Shown piece by piece: positions 1 through 11,800 of a stretch of 64,000 nt of DNA. The DNA comes from Ophiura sarsii. Lineage: Eukaryota; Echinodermata; Ophiuroidea; Amphilepidida; Ophiuridae. The DNA lies in NCBI GenBank assembly GCA_035610835.1, contig CM069452.1, forward strand, positions 13,177,753-13,241,752, read 5' to 3'. Made by a program: the position numbers and the translations under genes. Below the pieces are notes generated by a model. The model had not been told where the DNA came from, searched no databases, and was given only the letters and a program-made list of their open reading frames with translations. How positions within the stretch are numbered: the stretch's first letter is position 1; every line of letters starts with the position of its first letter.

Positions 1-1075
1 AGTTACATCAAGAAGTCATTATAGATCGATCAAACAGCACATTTGAAAACCACACGTTTATAATATTTCATACACAATGTCGTGGATTTAAGAATTAGAA
101 TTATTAGCTAAGAAATCACTTCATTACAATATTGTAGCGCAGTAAAAGGTCACATACATACACTTTTATGCCATATAGAGAAGAATTTCATGTTGTTTAC
201 CAAATTATCATCTTGCACATTTTTGGACCCATTTTTTGAGGACACGTTATAATTATATTCCTCAAAATTGCTATGACATGTTTAATCGACATTTGGTATA
301 CATACACACTATCAACTGATGATATCTTTGATTCCTCATCAAAGGGGCAATTGGGTTTCGTGTCATTTCCTATTTTACGTGTATGGCCGCAACAAAAAAG
401 CCCACGGTCAACTGTGCAAATGATTTAGTGATCCAAACCAGATTGTATGTGTTTTTTAATAATACCATGAAAAAGACGATGCCCAGGCATGGTCATTTTT
501 CCTGACTATAATAGATTGTCACCTCACTTTAACCTATAAGATGACGGTTGTAATATAGTAATATTGTAGCACCAATAAGGATCGTTAATTAGAATCTTGT
601 ATGGAAAGTTCATTACACTGACCCAGAGTACAATATTATTATAGACTAGATATATAGTCATGTGACCCATCACATCAAAACGGCCAGTTGTAGGCAAACC
701 TTATTGGCAGATAATAGCAGAACACCAGGGCTAGAATATTTTCGCAACCACATTTTCCGAGAATCCAAGATTCTTGTCAATTGAGATTGTGTGTGATTTT
801 TAAAAATTTGGGAGAATCCAATTAGATTCTCGCAAATCTGTCCACGAGAATCAATTGAGAATCAGATTATTGGATTCTCGCTGAGTTTCAAGCTCTGAAG
901 ACAAGAAAAATGAGGACAATTAAAAGAATTCATCCCCTGCTGAACTGCGTAAGATCCTTGTTCTACATGTATGTTCGATTTCATTTCAGTAAGGTGATAG
1001 GTCACATATTAGTATATCTGAAGTAATCATCCCCATTGAAATTCTTTTATAGAGAATATTAATAAATCCCTTGTA
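1..1075. other. Gene-free AT-rich stretch
   Basis: I see no gene here. The one structured part is 757-890, where GAGAATC and its complement GATTCTC alternate several times (for example near 757, 815, 826, 845 and 874), giving overlapping short hairpins, possibly the remains of an inverted-repeat element. Confidence 0.4.
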
Positions 1076-1076
1076 C

Positions 1077-1293
1077 TAAACTGCTCAAAAAAGTTTGGAA
1101 ATTTGTTTTTCAATCACCAATGTGTTGAATATTTTGTGAGACTGCTCTGAAATAAGTAATTGCTGCAGATTTGATATCATTGGAAATGAACCCATCAGTT
1201 TTCCATTGATATGCAAAACAATATGAACATATCGTGGGATATTCAAAAAGTATGATTGAAGAAAAAAAATCGAAACTTTCTTTGAGCAGTTTA
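1077..1293. mobile_element. TA-flanked MITE, 213 bp
   Basis: Inverted ends AACTGCTCAAAA and its complement (GAGCAGTT at the right end) are flanked by TA on both sides (1077-1078 and 1292-1293), the Tc1/mariner-type signature. No coding capacity. Diverged relatives lie at 4047-4094 (left half), 5094-5200 (inverted) and 6160-6333. Confidence 0.6.
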
Positions 1294-1439
1294 TATCTAT
1301 TTGTGGATTTTTATCAAAAGTTTAAAGTGGTTTTTGTCTCGCCTGATGTAATCAGAAAGAGACTATGTTATCACTATTTCTGTCCGGCGTCCGCCGTATG
1401 CCGTATGCCGTGTGCTAAGAAATACCTTTGTGACGCGAT

Positions 1440-3306
1440 ATCTGGAGATCTGTAAGGCCTATCGTGATGGGACTTGGTGGAGGGAAGGGGGGTGGGGAGT
1501 TCTGTTGCTGATTGATTTTTCAAGGTCATCGGGGGTCATACAAGGTCATCGGGGTCAAATATGCTTAAAACTTTTGAGACGCGTTGTGACGCGATATCTA
1601 GAGATCCGTAAGGCCTATCTTGATGGGACTTGATGTCAGGGAAGGGGGTGGGGTGTTCTTTTGCTGATTAGATTTTAAAGGTCATTGGAGGTCATTCAAG
1701 GTCGTCGGGGTCAAATATGGGGTCAAATAAGATCCGTAAGGCCGATCTTGATGGGATTTGGTGGAGGGAAGGGGGTGGTGTGTTCTTTTTGCTGATTAAA
1801 TTTTCAAGGTCATCGGAGGTCATTCAAGGTCATCTGGGGTCAAATATGGGGTCAAATAGATCAGTAAGGCCTATCTTGATGGGATTTGGTGGAGGGAAGG
1901 GGGGTGGTGTGTTCTTTTTGCTGATTAAATTTTCAAGGTCACCAGAGGTCATCGGGGTCAAATATGGGGTCAAATAGATCAGTAAGGCCTATATTGATGA
2001 GATTTGGTGGAGGGAAGGGGAGTGGTGTGTTCTTTTTGCTGAATAAATTTTCAAGGTCATTAGAGGTCATTCAAGGTCATCGGGGGTCAAATAAGATCCA
2101 TAAGGCCTATTTTGATTGGATTTGGTGGAGGGAAGGGAGATGGTGTGTTCTTTTTGTTCTTAATTTTTCGGGGTCATCAGGGGTCAAATATGGGGTCAAA
2201 TAGATCAGTAAGGCCTATCTTGATGGGATTTGGTGGAGAGAAGGGGGGTGTTCTTTTTGTTGATTAATTTTTAGGGGTCATCGGGGGTCAAATATGGGTC
2301 AAATAGATCAGTAAGGCCTATCTTGATGGGATTTGGTGGACGGAAGAGGGATGGTGTGTTCTTTTTGTTGATTAATTTTTCGGGGTCATTGGGGGTCAAA
2401 TATGGGGTCAAATAGATCAGTAAGGCCTATCTTGATGGGATTTGGTGGAGGGAAGGGGGTGGTGTGTTCTTTTTGTTGATTAATTTTTCGGTGTCATCGG
2501 GGGTCAAATATGGGGTCAAATAGATCAGTAAGGCCTATCTTGATGGGATTTGGTGGACGGAAGAGGGATGGTGTGTTCTTTTTGTTGATTAATTTTTCGG
2601 GGTCACCGGGGGTCAAATATGGGGTCACATAGATCAGTAAGGCCTATCTTGATGGGATTTGGTGGACGGAAGAGGGATGGGGTGTTCTTTTTGTTGATTA
2701 TTTTTTCGGGGTCATCGGGGGTCAAATATGGGGTCAAATAGATCAGTAAGGCCTATCTTGATGGGATTTGGTGGACGGAAGAGGGATGGTGTGTTCTTTA
2801 TGTTGATTAATTTTCGGGGGTCAAATATGGGGTCAAATAGATCAGTAAGGCCTATCTTGATGGGATTTGGTGGAGGGAAGGGGGGTGGTGTGTTCTTTTT
2901 GTTGATTAATTTTTCGGGGTCATCGGGGGTCAAATATGGGGTCAAATAGATCAGTAAGGCCTATCTTGATGGGATTTGGTGGACGGAAGAGGGATGGTGT
3001 GTTCTTTTTGTTCTTAATTTTTCGGGATCATTGGGGGTCAAATATGGGGTCAAATAGATCAGTAAGGCCTATCTTGATGGGATTTGGTGGACGGAAGAGG
3101 GATGGTGTGTTCTTTTTGTTCTTAATTTTTCGGGGTCATTGGGGGTCAAATATGGGGTCAAATAGATCAGTAAGGCCTATCTTGATGGGATTTGGTGGAC
3201 GGAAGAGGGATGGTGTGTTCTTTTTGTTGATTAATTTTTCGGGGTCATTGGGGGTCAAATAGATCAGTAAGGCCTATCTTGATGGGATTTGGTGGAGGGA
3301 AGGGGG
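1440..3306 (+). repeat. Minisatellite, about 17 units of roughly 108 bp
   Basis: The motif GTAAGGCCTATCTTGATGGG recurs about every 108 bp (for example 2420, 2528, 2637, 2747, 2954, 3062 and 3170). Earlier units at 1453-2100 are longer (118-150 bp) and more diverged. Two unit types alternate irregularly (GGAGGGAAGG or GGACGGAAGAGG). Because 108 is divisible by three, the same peptide frame repeats on both strands; these frames are artefacts of the period, not genes. Confidence 0.95.
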
Positions 3307-3644
3307 TGACAGTGCTACATTGTATCATATGTTTCATCATCATTTCTTTCAAGTCACTTTTGATGAACAGGCGAGACGCGCCGTTCGAGAACCGCCTTGT
3401 TTTATTAGTTTTGTTTGCAAGTTTTTGTTTGTGTATCCTTCATGTAAGCTTTTACGAAACTAGTCTAGCGTAAAAACATCATCAAATCCGTAGACTAACT
3501 CTGGCTCTCTTATCTTACATGAAGTTAACACCCTTTTGTCTGGAGTGTCGTGAACGTTACAAACAAAAATAAACAGGATTTATTTTATAAATATTTTAAA
3601 CAGGTTCGCCGTCGAGGGTAGAAAAGAGACAATAATGGGAAAAC

Positions 3645-3717
3645 GATCTCGCCCGGGAATCGAACCCAGGATCTGTTGCTTGCTTGGCAACTGCCTTATC
3701 CATTGGGCCACAAGACC
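3645..3717 (-). pseudogene. tRNA-like sequence (tRNA pseudogene or SINE head)
   Basis: Read on the minus strand, 73 nt fold into a cloverleaf-like shape: an imperfect acceptor stem, box A TGGCCCAATGG, anticodon stem GTTGC/GCAAC, T-arm CTGGG-TTCGATT-CCCGG and box B GGTTCGATTCC. The anticodon loop CAAGCAA has A instead of the invariant U33, and the acceptor needs a bulge, so I judge it non-functional. The body resembles tRNA-Arg-type sequence. Confidence 0.6.
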
Positions 3718-3886
3718 TCGCATGGTAAAGCATCTGAAATTCAAACCTGAGCGATTTCATTTCCCAGTCTCCTGCCACAAGTATTACCCGGATATATTTT
3801 GTTCAAATAGGGGCATTTATGTACTGCAATAGAAATGTATTAATGATGTGTGTGTCATTGCCAACAATTGGATGCTATCCTGAAAT

Positions 3887-4025
3887 TGGGTCCAGAGGGC
3901 GATAATTTCTTTCGTACATCATTTTAACCAAATTTATTTATTCCGTTTTTTAACATTTTTTAACAAATGAACTGATTTTGGTTAAATTGATGTACGAAAA
4001 AAATAATTGCGTCCAGGGGACGGGT
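3887..4025. mobile_element. Short inverted-repeat element
   Basis: The left arm (about 3889-3936, containing TTTCGTACATCATTTTAACC) is repeated in inverse at about 3974-4020 (GGTTAAATTGATGTACGAAA). The arms are about 45 bp with several mismatches. No coding capacity. Confidence 0.5.
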
Positions 4026-4339
4026 GACAATTGGGTGTCACATACCATAAACTCCTCAGAAACTTTTTCCAATCACCAATTTGTTTGATATTTTATTCAT
4101 ACTAGCGGCACACCCGTCCTTCGGACGGGCTTTCCCGCTAGGGAGTAGGGCCTACCCATAGATTTAAAAATATATATAATTCTGTGGGCCCACCAGATAG
4201 AACACCTACAAAATAAAACAACTTAAAGTGTTGGAAAATTTATAACGAAACTCATAGGAATAGAACAATATTTAAAACATTTTTGTTTTAAATCAAAAGG
4301 TTTTAATTCAAAAGTTTTCAAATTTCAATTAAAAAACTT

Positions 4340-4500
4340 GAAAAAGCACCACCCCACCCCCCCCCCCCCCCCCCACCCACGCCCCGTGGCATATTTCAAC
4401 TCCAAGGCTTAAACCTTAACCATCTCCCGTATCCCATCCGTCCCTCCCCCGCCCCGTCCCCGCCCGCCCGCCCCCGCCCCGTGGCATATCCGTTACGCAA
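4340..4500. repeat. C-rich low-complexity tract
   Basis: An 18-base C run (4357-4374) is followed by CCCGCCCC-type repeats, with GCCCCGTGGCATAT occurring twice (4381 and 4475). Confidence 0.7.
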
Positions 4501-4521
4501 TTTACAATTTAGCACAGTATC

Positions 4522-4565
4522 AAATCCCACATCTGACACCATCGATGGTGTCAGATGTGGGATTT
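4522..4565. repeat. Perfect 44-bp palindrome
   Basis: Arms of 22 bp meet with no spacer at ATCGAT (4541-4546). The left arm begins AAATCCCACATCTGACACCA and the right arm is its exact complement. Confidence 0.95.
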
Positions 4566-6160
4566 AATAATACATTTCTTTATTAACCCCATCCCAAACC
4601 ACATAACCCTAACATAGGCCATAAGAGGATCATTACACACAACCCCTAACCCGTCACCCGCTCCCGCCCCCGCCACGTGGCTAAGGCCTAAACCGTAACC
4701 AACTCCCGTGGCGCAGCGTATTTCTCCAATATTTGCCCGCCCGCCTTTGTAGGCGTGCGTGGGTGTAGTGCGTGCGCGTTTATTTTGCATGGCGCAGTGC
4801 GACGCGTTTTGTGTTACGCGCGCCGACTGCATGGTTACAGTGTACGTACGCAGAGAAAAACAAACATGGCCCGTAAAAAATAGTCTCAAAAGCCGGTAAA
4901 TTGCCATAATTTTCCTCATATCTCGGTCAATTCTGTACGGTTTTCGGCCATTTATAGCTTATAACACTCACATTATAATCATCTTTTATCAGTGCAATGT
5001 TCACGGCGTTTAGTTGCAAACTGAGAGAGCCTTTTATGGATACATACATACATACATACATACATACACCATACGGCGAATTATAGTAAGATTGTGTTAC
5101 TTATCAATGAAAAGCTGATGTGTTCCTCTTTCCAACAATACCCCATTCATAGCAATCACTTGTTAGTGCTCAGCCACTTGCTGGAGAATGTGGGAGATCT
5201 CATTCAACATAATATGGTGCCAAATTCATTATTATTCTGTGCTCATAAGAACAACTTTGTCGTCTGTTCAGTGAAGAGACAACATTGACAACTATTCATA
5301 CACTCTTAGTGGTGTCGAACCAATCAGAAAGCAAGAAACTAAAATATGCGGAGTGCATAGAAAGTGTCTATTGCACTCCGCGGTGCGCCGTTTACTGCGC
5401 ACACCACACACTTTGTTTGATTCCTTGTTCAGGAATGGTGTTAGCAAACTTGTTAAAGGGGCATTGAGAGATAGTATGAGAGTGCACCCTCAATTATCCT
5501 GGAAATCAGGGTTTTTTTGCGTCAAAGTAATACTTAGGCATATACTAACTACCATCTGAAAAAGTTAACCAACATTCGCCGTTTATCATATAAAATTTCA
5601 TGATTTTCTTAGTTTCGATATCATATCGAAACTAGGTGCTGAATTCGGAAGTTATGCTATCGTTTTACATGCGGCCTTTCGTGGCAAATCTCAACCCGGA
5701 AGTGCCGTTATTTGCTTATTTGGCATGAAGGCGATGTCGGAATTGTATGGCATTTTGGATTTCAGTATATCGATACATCTCTCAATGGGCCCCTTTCACA
5801 TGTTTTTATTCGTTTTTACATAGATCAAAAATTATGCTCAAATTGTGAATTTTGATTTGCAAGTGTCGTGTATGAATTAAGTCAATACATGCGTATGTTT
5901 TGTTTCTCGAAAAATCAATGCACTTGCGCAAATGTTGATATGCTCACAATAGCACTCCCCTTGCCGGGTCGTGCCATTATTCACACTATCAACAACATCA
6001 GCGCGCGTGAATTGATTTGTCTAATTTCTCTCGAAACAACACATACGCATTTATTGACCTATAAACAGTGTAGACTTACAGTAGAGTGATGTAGGCCTAC
6101 TATTGACTTTTGAGCACAAAAATAGTGGTGACTTTGGCATTCAGATTAAGACTTCCCTAT
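4566..6160. other. Gene-free stretch with CpG-rich patch and ACAT microsatellite
   Basis: A CpG-rich patch lies at 4735-4830. A CATA/ACAT microsatellite lies at 5041-5068. An inverted relative of the 1077 MITE lies at 5094-5200. A 122-codon open frame on the minus strand at 4551-4919 crosses the CpG patch and the palindrome and has no recognisable domain. I see no gene. Confidence 0.5.
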
Positions 6161-6333
6161 ATTCTTGAGCCAAGTGGCTGAGCACTGAAACAAGTAATTG
6201 CTACGCATTTGGTATTATTGAGAAGATGAACACTTCAGCTTTTCATTGATGTACAACACACAAAAGCATATAACGAAATATACAAAATTTAGGTGATAGG
6301 AAAAATATTCGAAACTTTTTTTGAGGTGTTTAC
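6160..6333 (+). mobile_element. Partial copy of the AACTGCTC MITE family
   Basis: Aligns with 1150-1292: shared blocks include AAGTAATTGCT, CAGCTTTTCATTGATG (CAGTTTTCCATTGATATG in the other copy) and a final TCGAAACTTTTTTTGAG. The left terminus is missing or diverged. Confidence 0.5.
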
Positions 6334-6379
6334 ATCAATACCTATGTGTAACACAAATGCTTCAACTCCATTTGAATGA

Positions 6380-6790
6380 GATGCGATCTGTGAAAACCCG
6401 TCGGATGTCGTGAAATAGGGATTATGGGTAAAATAAAAATTAAAATAAAAAAACTTTTTTTTTTTTTAAGATTTTGTTTAGAAAATTAAGTTCTATTACT
6501 TTGTGTCATCACCTTTAATGAAATTTCACCTTCAAAAACTTAAGTCACTTTTCTAAGTAGCCTTATGTTATTCTATTGAACTATGTATCTTTTATGCCCT
6601 GTTTTCATGATTTCTTGTTTTGTAGCGTTTTATGACATCACAATCATCTTTCACTCATAACTTTTGTTGTAGTGATCGTAGAAAAATGATCGAAACAGTT
6701 CTGTAATCAGCACAGATTCAGCTTTATTATGATATAAATATCTCCAATATGAAAAATCCCGACATGTGGCGGGTTTTCACAGATCGCATC
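6380..6790. mobile_element. MITE with about 37-bp terminal inverted repeats
   Basis: The left end GATGCGATCTGTGAAAACCC (6380) is matched exactly by its complement at the right end (6771-6790), with weaker matching for a further 15 bp. It is 411 bp with no coding capacity. A clear target duplication was not identified. Confidence 0.75.
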
Positions 6791-7785
6791 ACATATTTTG
6801 ATACCAAAATATTCAGGAAGAAATCTTTCCGGTAAACCACAGCCGTATCTCCATTAAACACTCCTTGCTTGCTTAGTTATATAGACCATGATCATGGACA
6901 TAATAAAACACTGTCTCTCTGAGCCCTAAGCTTACTGAAATATCAATGTATTATATGAGACTTTATAGTAAAACAAAAGTACAACATTATGTGATTAATT
7001 CTTTGAACTTTGTATATTTATTGTATCTGGACGGAAGAGTTACAATTGTATAAGACTTCGAATATAATGCTACAAGATTACAAGTATATTTTTGGTAAAG
7101 TGTTTTATTTTATCTGGACGGTGGGTAAATTGTATGAGAGTTGAATGTTGTATGAATAAATGTGAAACTTCAAAATACAAAGAATGTATTTGTATTATTT
7201 GATCTACAAGAATGAATGTTTGTGTCATTTCATTTTTTCCCCTCTAGAAGGCAATGACATGAAAACCCTATTCTACAGGCCAAACTACCTCTTACGTGGA
7301 TTTGGATAAACGTTGAGCAATCATTACATGTTTTAAAGCTTGTTTTCTGAGCATTTTGAATCTGGACAAACCTGAATATAATATTTTCCGACTTAACTCA
7401 TATTTTGCGATGACAGGTATCAATTGCTAAGAACTAAAGAACAAGAACCTCCCCCCCCCCCCCCCCCCCCCGACATAACATCAACGTTTGTTCATCTTTT
7501 TATAGGCCAAATATCTACACTTTTGATATGTACAGTATGTATGTACAACTAGGTTCATATCAAATTATGAATTATAAATATACAGATATATTACATCATA
7601 TTATATTATACTACCCTCCCATGAGTTCTCAAACCTACATCATCAGGCTATGTGTTGGAATTCTACAGGGTTAAAACTTCATTCAATTTTGCAAGAATCC
7701 AAATAAAATTGTGCCAATTGAATTGACAACATTGTCAGTCATATAACGAACTGTAAATTTAACTCAAATTCAATTCATTTTGATT
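6791..7785. other. Gene-free AT-rich stretch
   Basis: I see no gene. It contains a 21-base C run at 7451-7471 and ATAT-rich sequence at 7560-7610. Confidence 0.5.
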
Positions 7786-7793
7786 CTTGCAAA

Positions 7794-7989
7794 CAAGGCT
7801 CAAGATAACTTTTTTTTAATTATTAAATCATACGCTTAAAGGTGAAATTCAATGTTTTGGGCAAGCTTCCCGGGCGCTGGTTTGGACAAAATATCAGCGC
7901 TCGGTTGTTTATTTTTCAGCATTACCGGGCGCTTTGGCAGAAGGACTGAGGGGTAAAAATCGCCCAGCGCCTGCTTATTTTGAGCCTTG
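7794..7989. mobile_element. hAT-type MITE, copy 1
   Basis: The ends are CAAGGCTCAAGATAA and the complement of CAAGGCTCAAAATAAG. The flanking 8-mers CTTGCAAA (7786-7793) and CTTGTAGA (7990-7997) agree at six of eight positions, as expected for an aged hAT target duplication. The interior is a shortened, inverted relative of the copy at 31337. An 79-codon minus-strand frame inside it is meaningless. Confidence 0.8.
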
Positions 7990-8129
7990 CTTGTAGAACC
8001 TTTTTGTTGCTGAAATTTGAAACCTGACCCCAAAATACTTGCTTCACCCAAAACTAATGGTAAAGCAATTTCCATATCAATATATCATGCCTCAAGTATT
8101 TTTAGATACACGTCCATATTATATTAGCA

Positions 8130-8214
8130 ATGGTGGCGGAAGTATCAAAATTTAAGGGGGAGCGTGGACATATTTATTACACATGGTCTATCGGGGACGT
8201 CCCCCTTCCACCAC
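8130..8214. mobile_element. Small inverted-repeat element
   Basis: ATGGTGGCGGAAG at the left is mirrored by CTTCCACCACCTAT at the right. It is 85 bp and GC-richer than its surroundings. Probably a MITE remnant. Confidence 0.4.
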
Positions 8215-8716
8215 CTATGCATATTATTTAGGTGTCATCTAAAACAAATAATAAATGTTTTCTCATTGGTGTAAAAAAAATTCATTCAGTGAAAATGGAG
8301 TGGGTTCCTTATGCCTCATTAATTAAAACTTTCATCTTTCACTTCATGAAAATATTTGTACCATTAACACTCGCTCATTAATATTTATTATTTGTCAACT
8401 CCGATGTAGTCATAACAAAGTTCACTAATCTGATCATCAAAGTGTAATATATTACATTTTAGCAAATATATCAATATATATTAGCATTAGCATTATAATA
8501 TAGTAACTAGAAAGAGCATCCCAGGCAACTTTGCATTACCATGGTTTCACTGTTGTTAGGTATGACAGACTGATACTCATATAACATATCTGCATCAGTA
8601 CCATCTTTCAAACCATGAGTGAATCAATCTATCTGATCTTATTTCAATACATTTATCTTTCAGACAAATATTACTCCCCATTCAAATCAATAACAATTTG
8701 TCCATCATTTGCCTTT

Positions 8717-8870
8717 TCATTGAGGCTGACCCACAGGGAGTGTGGCTGCTGCTGTGGTAGGTTCCCCGGGATGACCGGTCTTGATCAGCCAATGGTTCAC
8801 ATCCTTTTCAGCTTTGTGAGAATCTAAGTCAGTGCAGGCTACCACCTCATATTCCATTCCAAATGGTCCC
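8717..8870 (-). CDS. CFAP161: CFAP161 coding exon 7 with stop
   Basis: 154 nt completing codon 242 and ending in TGA at 8719-8717. It encodes GMEYEVVACTDLDSHK and then the conserved NHW (residues 267-269). The acceptor is TTTTCAG|GGG. The tail after NHW is short and Ala/Thr/Pro-rich. Confidence 0.93.
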
Positions 8871-11800
8871 CTGAAAAGTTTCAAACAAAACGGGGTAAAA
8901 TGTTATAAATGTAATCATCCATTTTGATGGCAACCCCGGCCCCCAACTCAACACATAAGTTGGTACCCATGACTGTTCTTCATTTTTTCAAAGTACCCCT
9001 TTGCAAGGGTTTTTCAACAATTTAACCCCCTTTTTTGGCAAAAACAAGGACAAAATTGGTGTGAAAAATACCCACTATTTTGGGTTTTCAATGACTATCA
9101 TTTCAAAGACACTGTATACATACATTATAGATAAAAATTGTTGCTCCCAACAGTAACAGGTGTTTATGATCCTGTGTTATAAACTGGTGTACCCCAAATG
9201 GTTTATTTGGGCTGTTACCATGTTCTATTAAATCAAATGATTAAATCCATACTGTGATGTTTTTTGTTTTTTCCACTTCGTAAAATACCCCTTTTTTAAA
9301 TTTCGCAGAGACTAATTCCTGAAATACCCCCTATTTTCATGATTGTCAGCGCTGACAATTGAAAATATACCCCTTTTCCGCGATTTTTAGAACAGTCATG
9401 GTTACCAACTTTTGTGTTGAGTTGGGGGGCCGGGATGGCAACTTTGTGGGGTAGGACATTTAAATGTCAGTATTTATAACAAGTGATACTGGCACCATGC
9501 AGATGCCATATAGTCAGCCTGCTTCAATAAACTAACTTTTCAGCGAAATTGAGTTTTTGGCATAAATTATGACTTCATTACATTATGCACATGCTGTAAT
9601 AATACCAAAGTCATTGACAAATCAAAAGTGTTGATAAATGCACAATTGCAATTCTGCCTAAGTCAGCATTGTGAGTTAGGCAGATTGTAATAATTATGTA
9701 AAATGTTTAAAATGGGTCATATTAAATACGTATTAGGCCTATAACAAGCCACATTTCACTTAAAGGTATATATCCCCAACCTAATTCTATCCAACATGTA
9801 CTGCTCCTGTTGGAGTTCACCTGTACTATTCATGATGCAATTCAACTTATTGTCAGCCTGCTTCGATAACTGTCTAACTCACTTTTCCTATTTTTGTTGT
9901 TTTCTCTAAACTAGAAAAAATTAGTTAGGCAATTATCGAAGCAGGCTGACGATATGTATGTATCCAAGGTTGTATAAGTGTTTGCTATTGTAACAGTACA
10001 ATCTGACAACCAAGAATGGCAAACAATTTATTTACCTGAGAATAGTTTCATCATGAATCCAAGGAAACGTGATAAGAACATTTCATAGAGGTAATTCCAA
10101 ATTTGAGCTTGCTGTTCCAGGCAGTTTTGACGTCTGGATTTTATTTACCTTTATTGCATCAAAATTACTCAAATATATATTTTAGGTATTTCACTTAGCA
10201 AAAGTCACTGATAAATGTCCTAAGAATTATTATCCTCAGATAAACAACCCTTTTCCAAGATGCAATGCCCCTTGTGAGTTTAGTTATTAGACAAGTAGCC
10301 TATACATTAGCCCAAATTTCCTACGTCAAATTAGATGGCACATATGAGGTTCAAATATGTACTTACTTCAACATGCTGTCACTGATAACACACAGATCCT
10401 GATTGGTCTTACAATGGTTGAAGATAATCTTTTGGTTAGCCTATTAATAAAAAGACAAATTAAATAAATAAATTAAGAAACGAAATGAGCACATGACACA
10501 GCGTCTATTACAGTGTCTATTGCAAAGTTGTTCAAATTTATCGATCAACTTTTTATGCACTTATTAGCCGATGATTTTGTTCATCAACATCAGGGCCCCA
10601 AATTACTGAATCGCTGCAGTTGACTTCCATCTAACTTATACGTGCAACCGATCGTTCGATCTGGCAAGTAGCTCAGAGCAATTTGTGTTTCATAATTCAC
10701 TCGAGTGACTTAAAATCGGCATTTACCCTAAGTCCCCTTCAGCCTTTAATAGTTCCAGAGAGCCATTTTTAGCCAATTGCATCAGTTGTGACTTGGTGAC
10801 TCTTACATCACAGTACACACAATGAGAAGGGCACATACGGTGGATTTTAGAAGTGAATTATGAATATCACTGGTTTTACCAAATTATTGCCCGATAAAAT
10901 GAATGGATCCTCTTCGATATCCCGCCACCTTGAATAATAGTAGATTCATAAACATTGGTCGATCAGTAATTGATTTGGACCTATTCCATTAAACATTTGA
11001 GGAACCACAATGAACCAATCACGACTTTGCTGCTATTGAAGCAACACATCCCCAAACATCCCTGCGTCCATGCACAAATTAAAACTACCCAAGCAAAAAG
11101 CGCGCTATTCAAATGTGCCATCTTGACAAGTGACACATATTGATCATCATTGCTAATTCTTGTATTGATGAGGATTAAATTAGAAAGAAAATCAATTTGG
11201 ACAACGGCACGAGAAAACTTTGTCACTATTCTGGATATGAACCACCTATGATGTGATTCAAGACAAAGGGAAGCATAGAACCATATGTGTCAATGATCAG
11301 ACTTACGATTTTAAATCACTACCTCCCCCTCAATAGGAAGATATTACCTATTCTGAAATGTGGTACACTGGCCAAAGTCTGTGAATCTACTATAGAAATT
11401 TAAGGTTTTCTAAAAGTTTTCTATTCAAACTTACCGGTACAGGTAGTCCTTCTGTCTCCATACGGGTCTGAGGGTTGAAATTGAGTATTCTCCATTCTGT
11501 CAAATATGGACTCTCTACGAAGTCTACAAATGTAACAAGCTGTTTCCTTGACTTCTTGGCTGATGATTGGAATGTAGCTATATCACTCTGAAGTTTGAGC
11601 TATTTACAGTGGGAAAATTTAGATAGAAAAGATAGATTAGTCAGGGAGGCCATTTTGAATATGAAAACAAGGCACTAGTTACATGAACTGAGAAAACAAG
11701 GGAGTCTCAAATCTCAGTTATGTATCCACTATTGAAATGTTCTGTTGCACAAATTACATTGACTTCATGACGAGTCAAGATTCCTGCCAGTATGTTGGAT

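Noticed and set aside
2712..3262. Open frames of 73-108 codons in the minisatellite, both strands
   Set aside because: They are produced by the 108-bp period being divisible by three and exist on both strands.
3645..3717. Functional tRNA gene on the minus strand
   Set aside because: The anticodon loop lacks U33 and the acceptor stem does not pair cleanly. Kept as a tRNA-like pseudogene.
4551..4919. 122-codon open frame on the minus strand
   Set aside because: It overlaps the 44-bp palindrome and a CpG-rich patch, has no recognisable domain and no splice or start context. Low stop-codon density there explains it.
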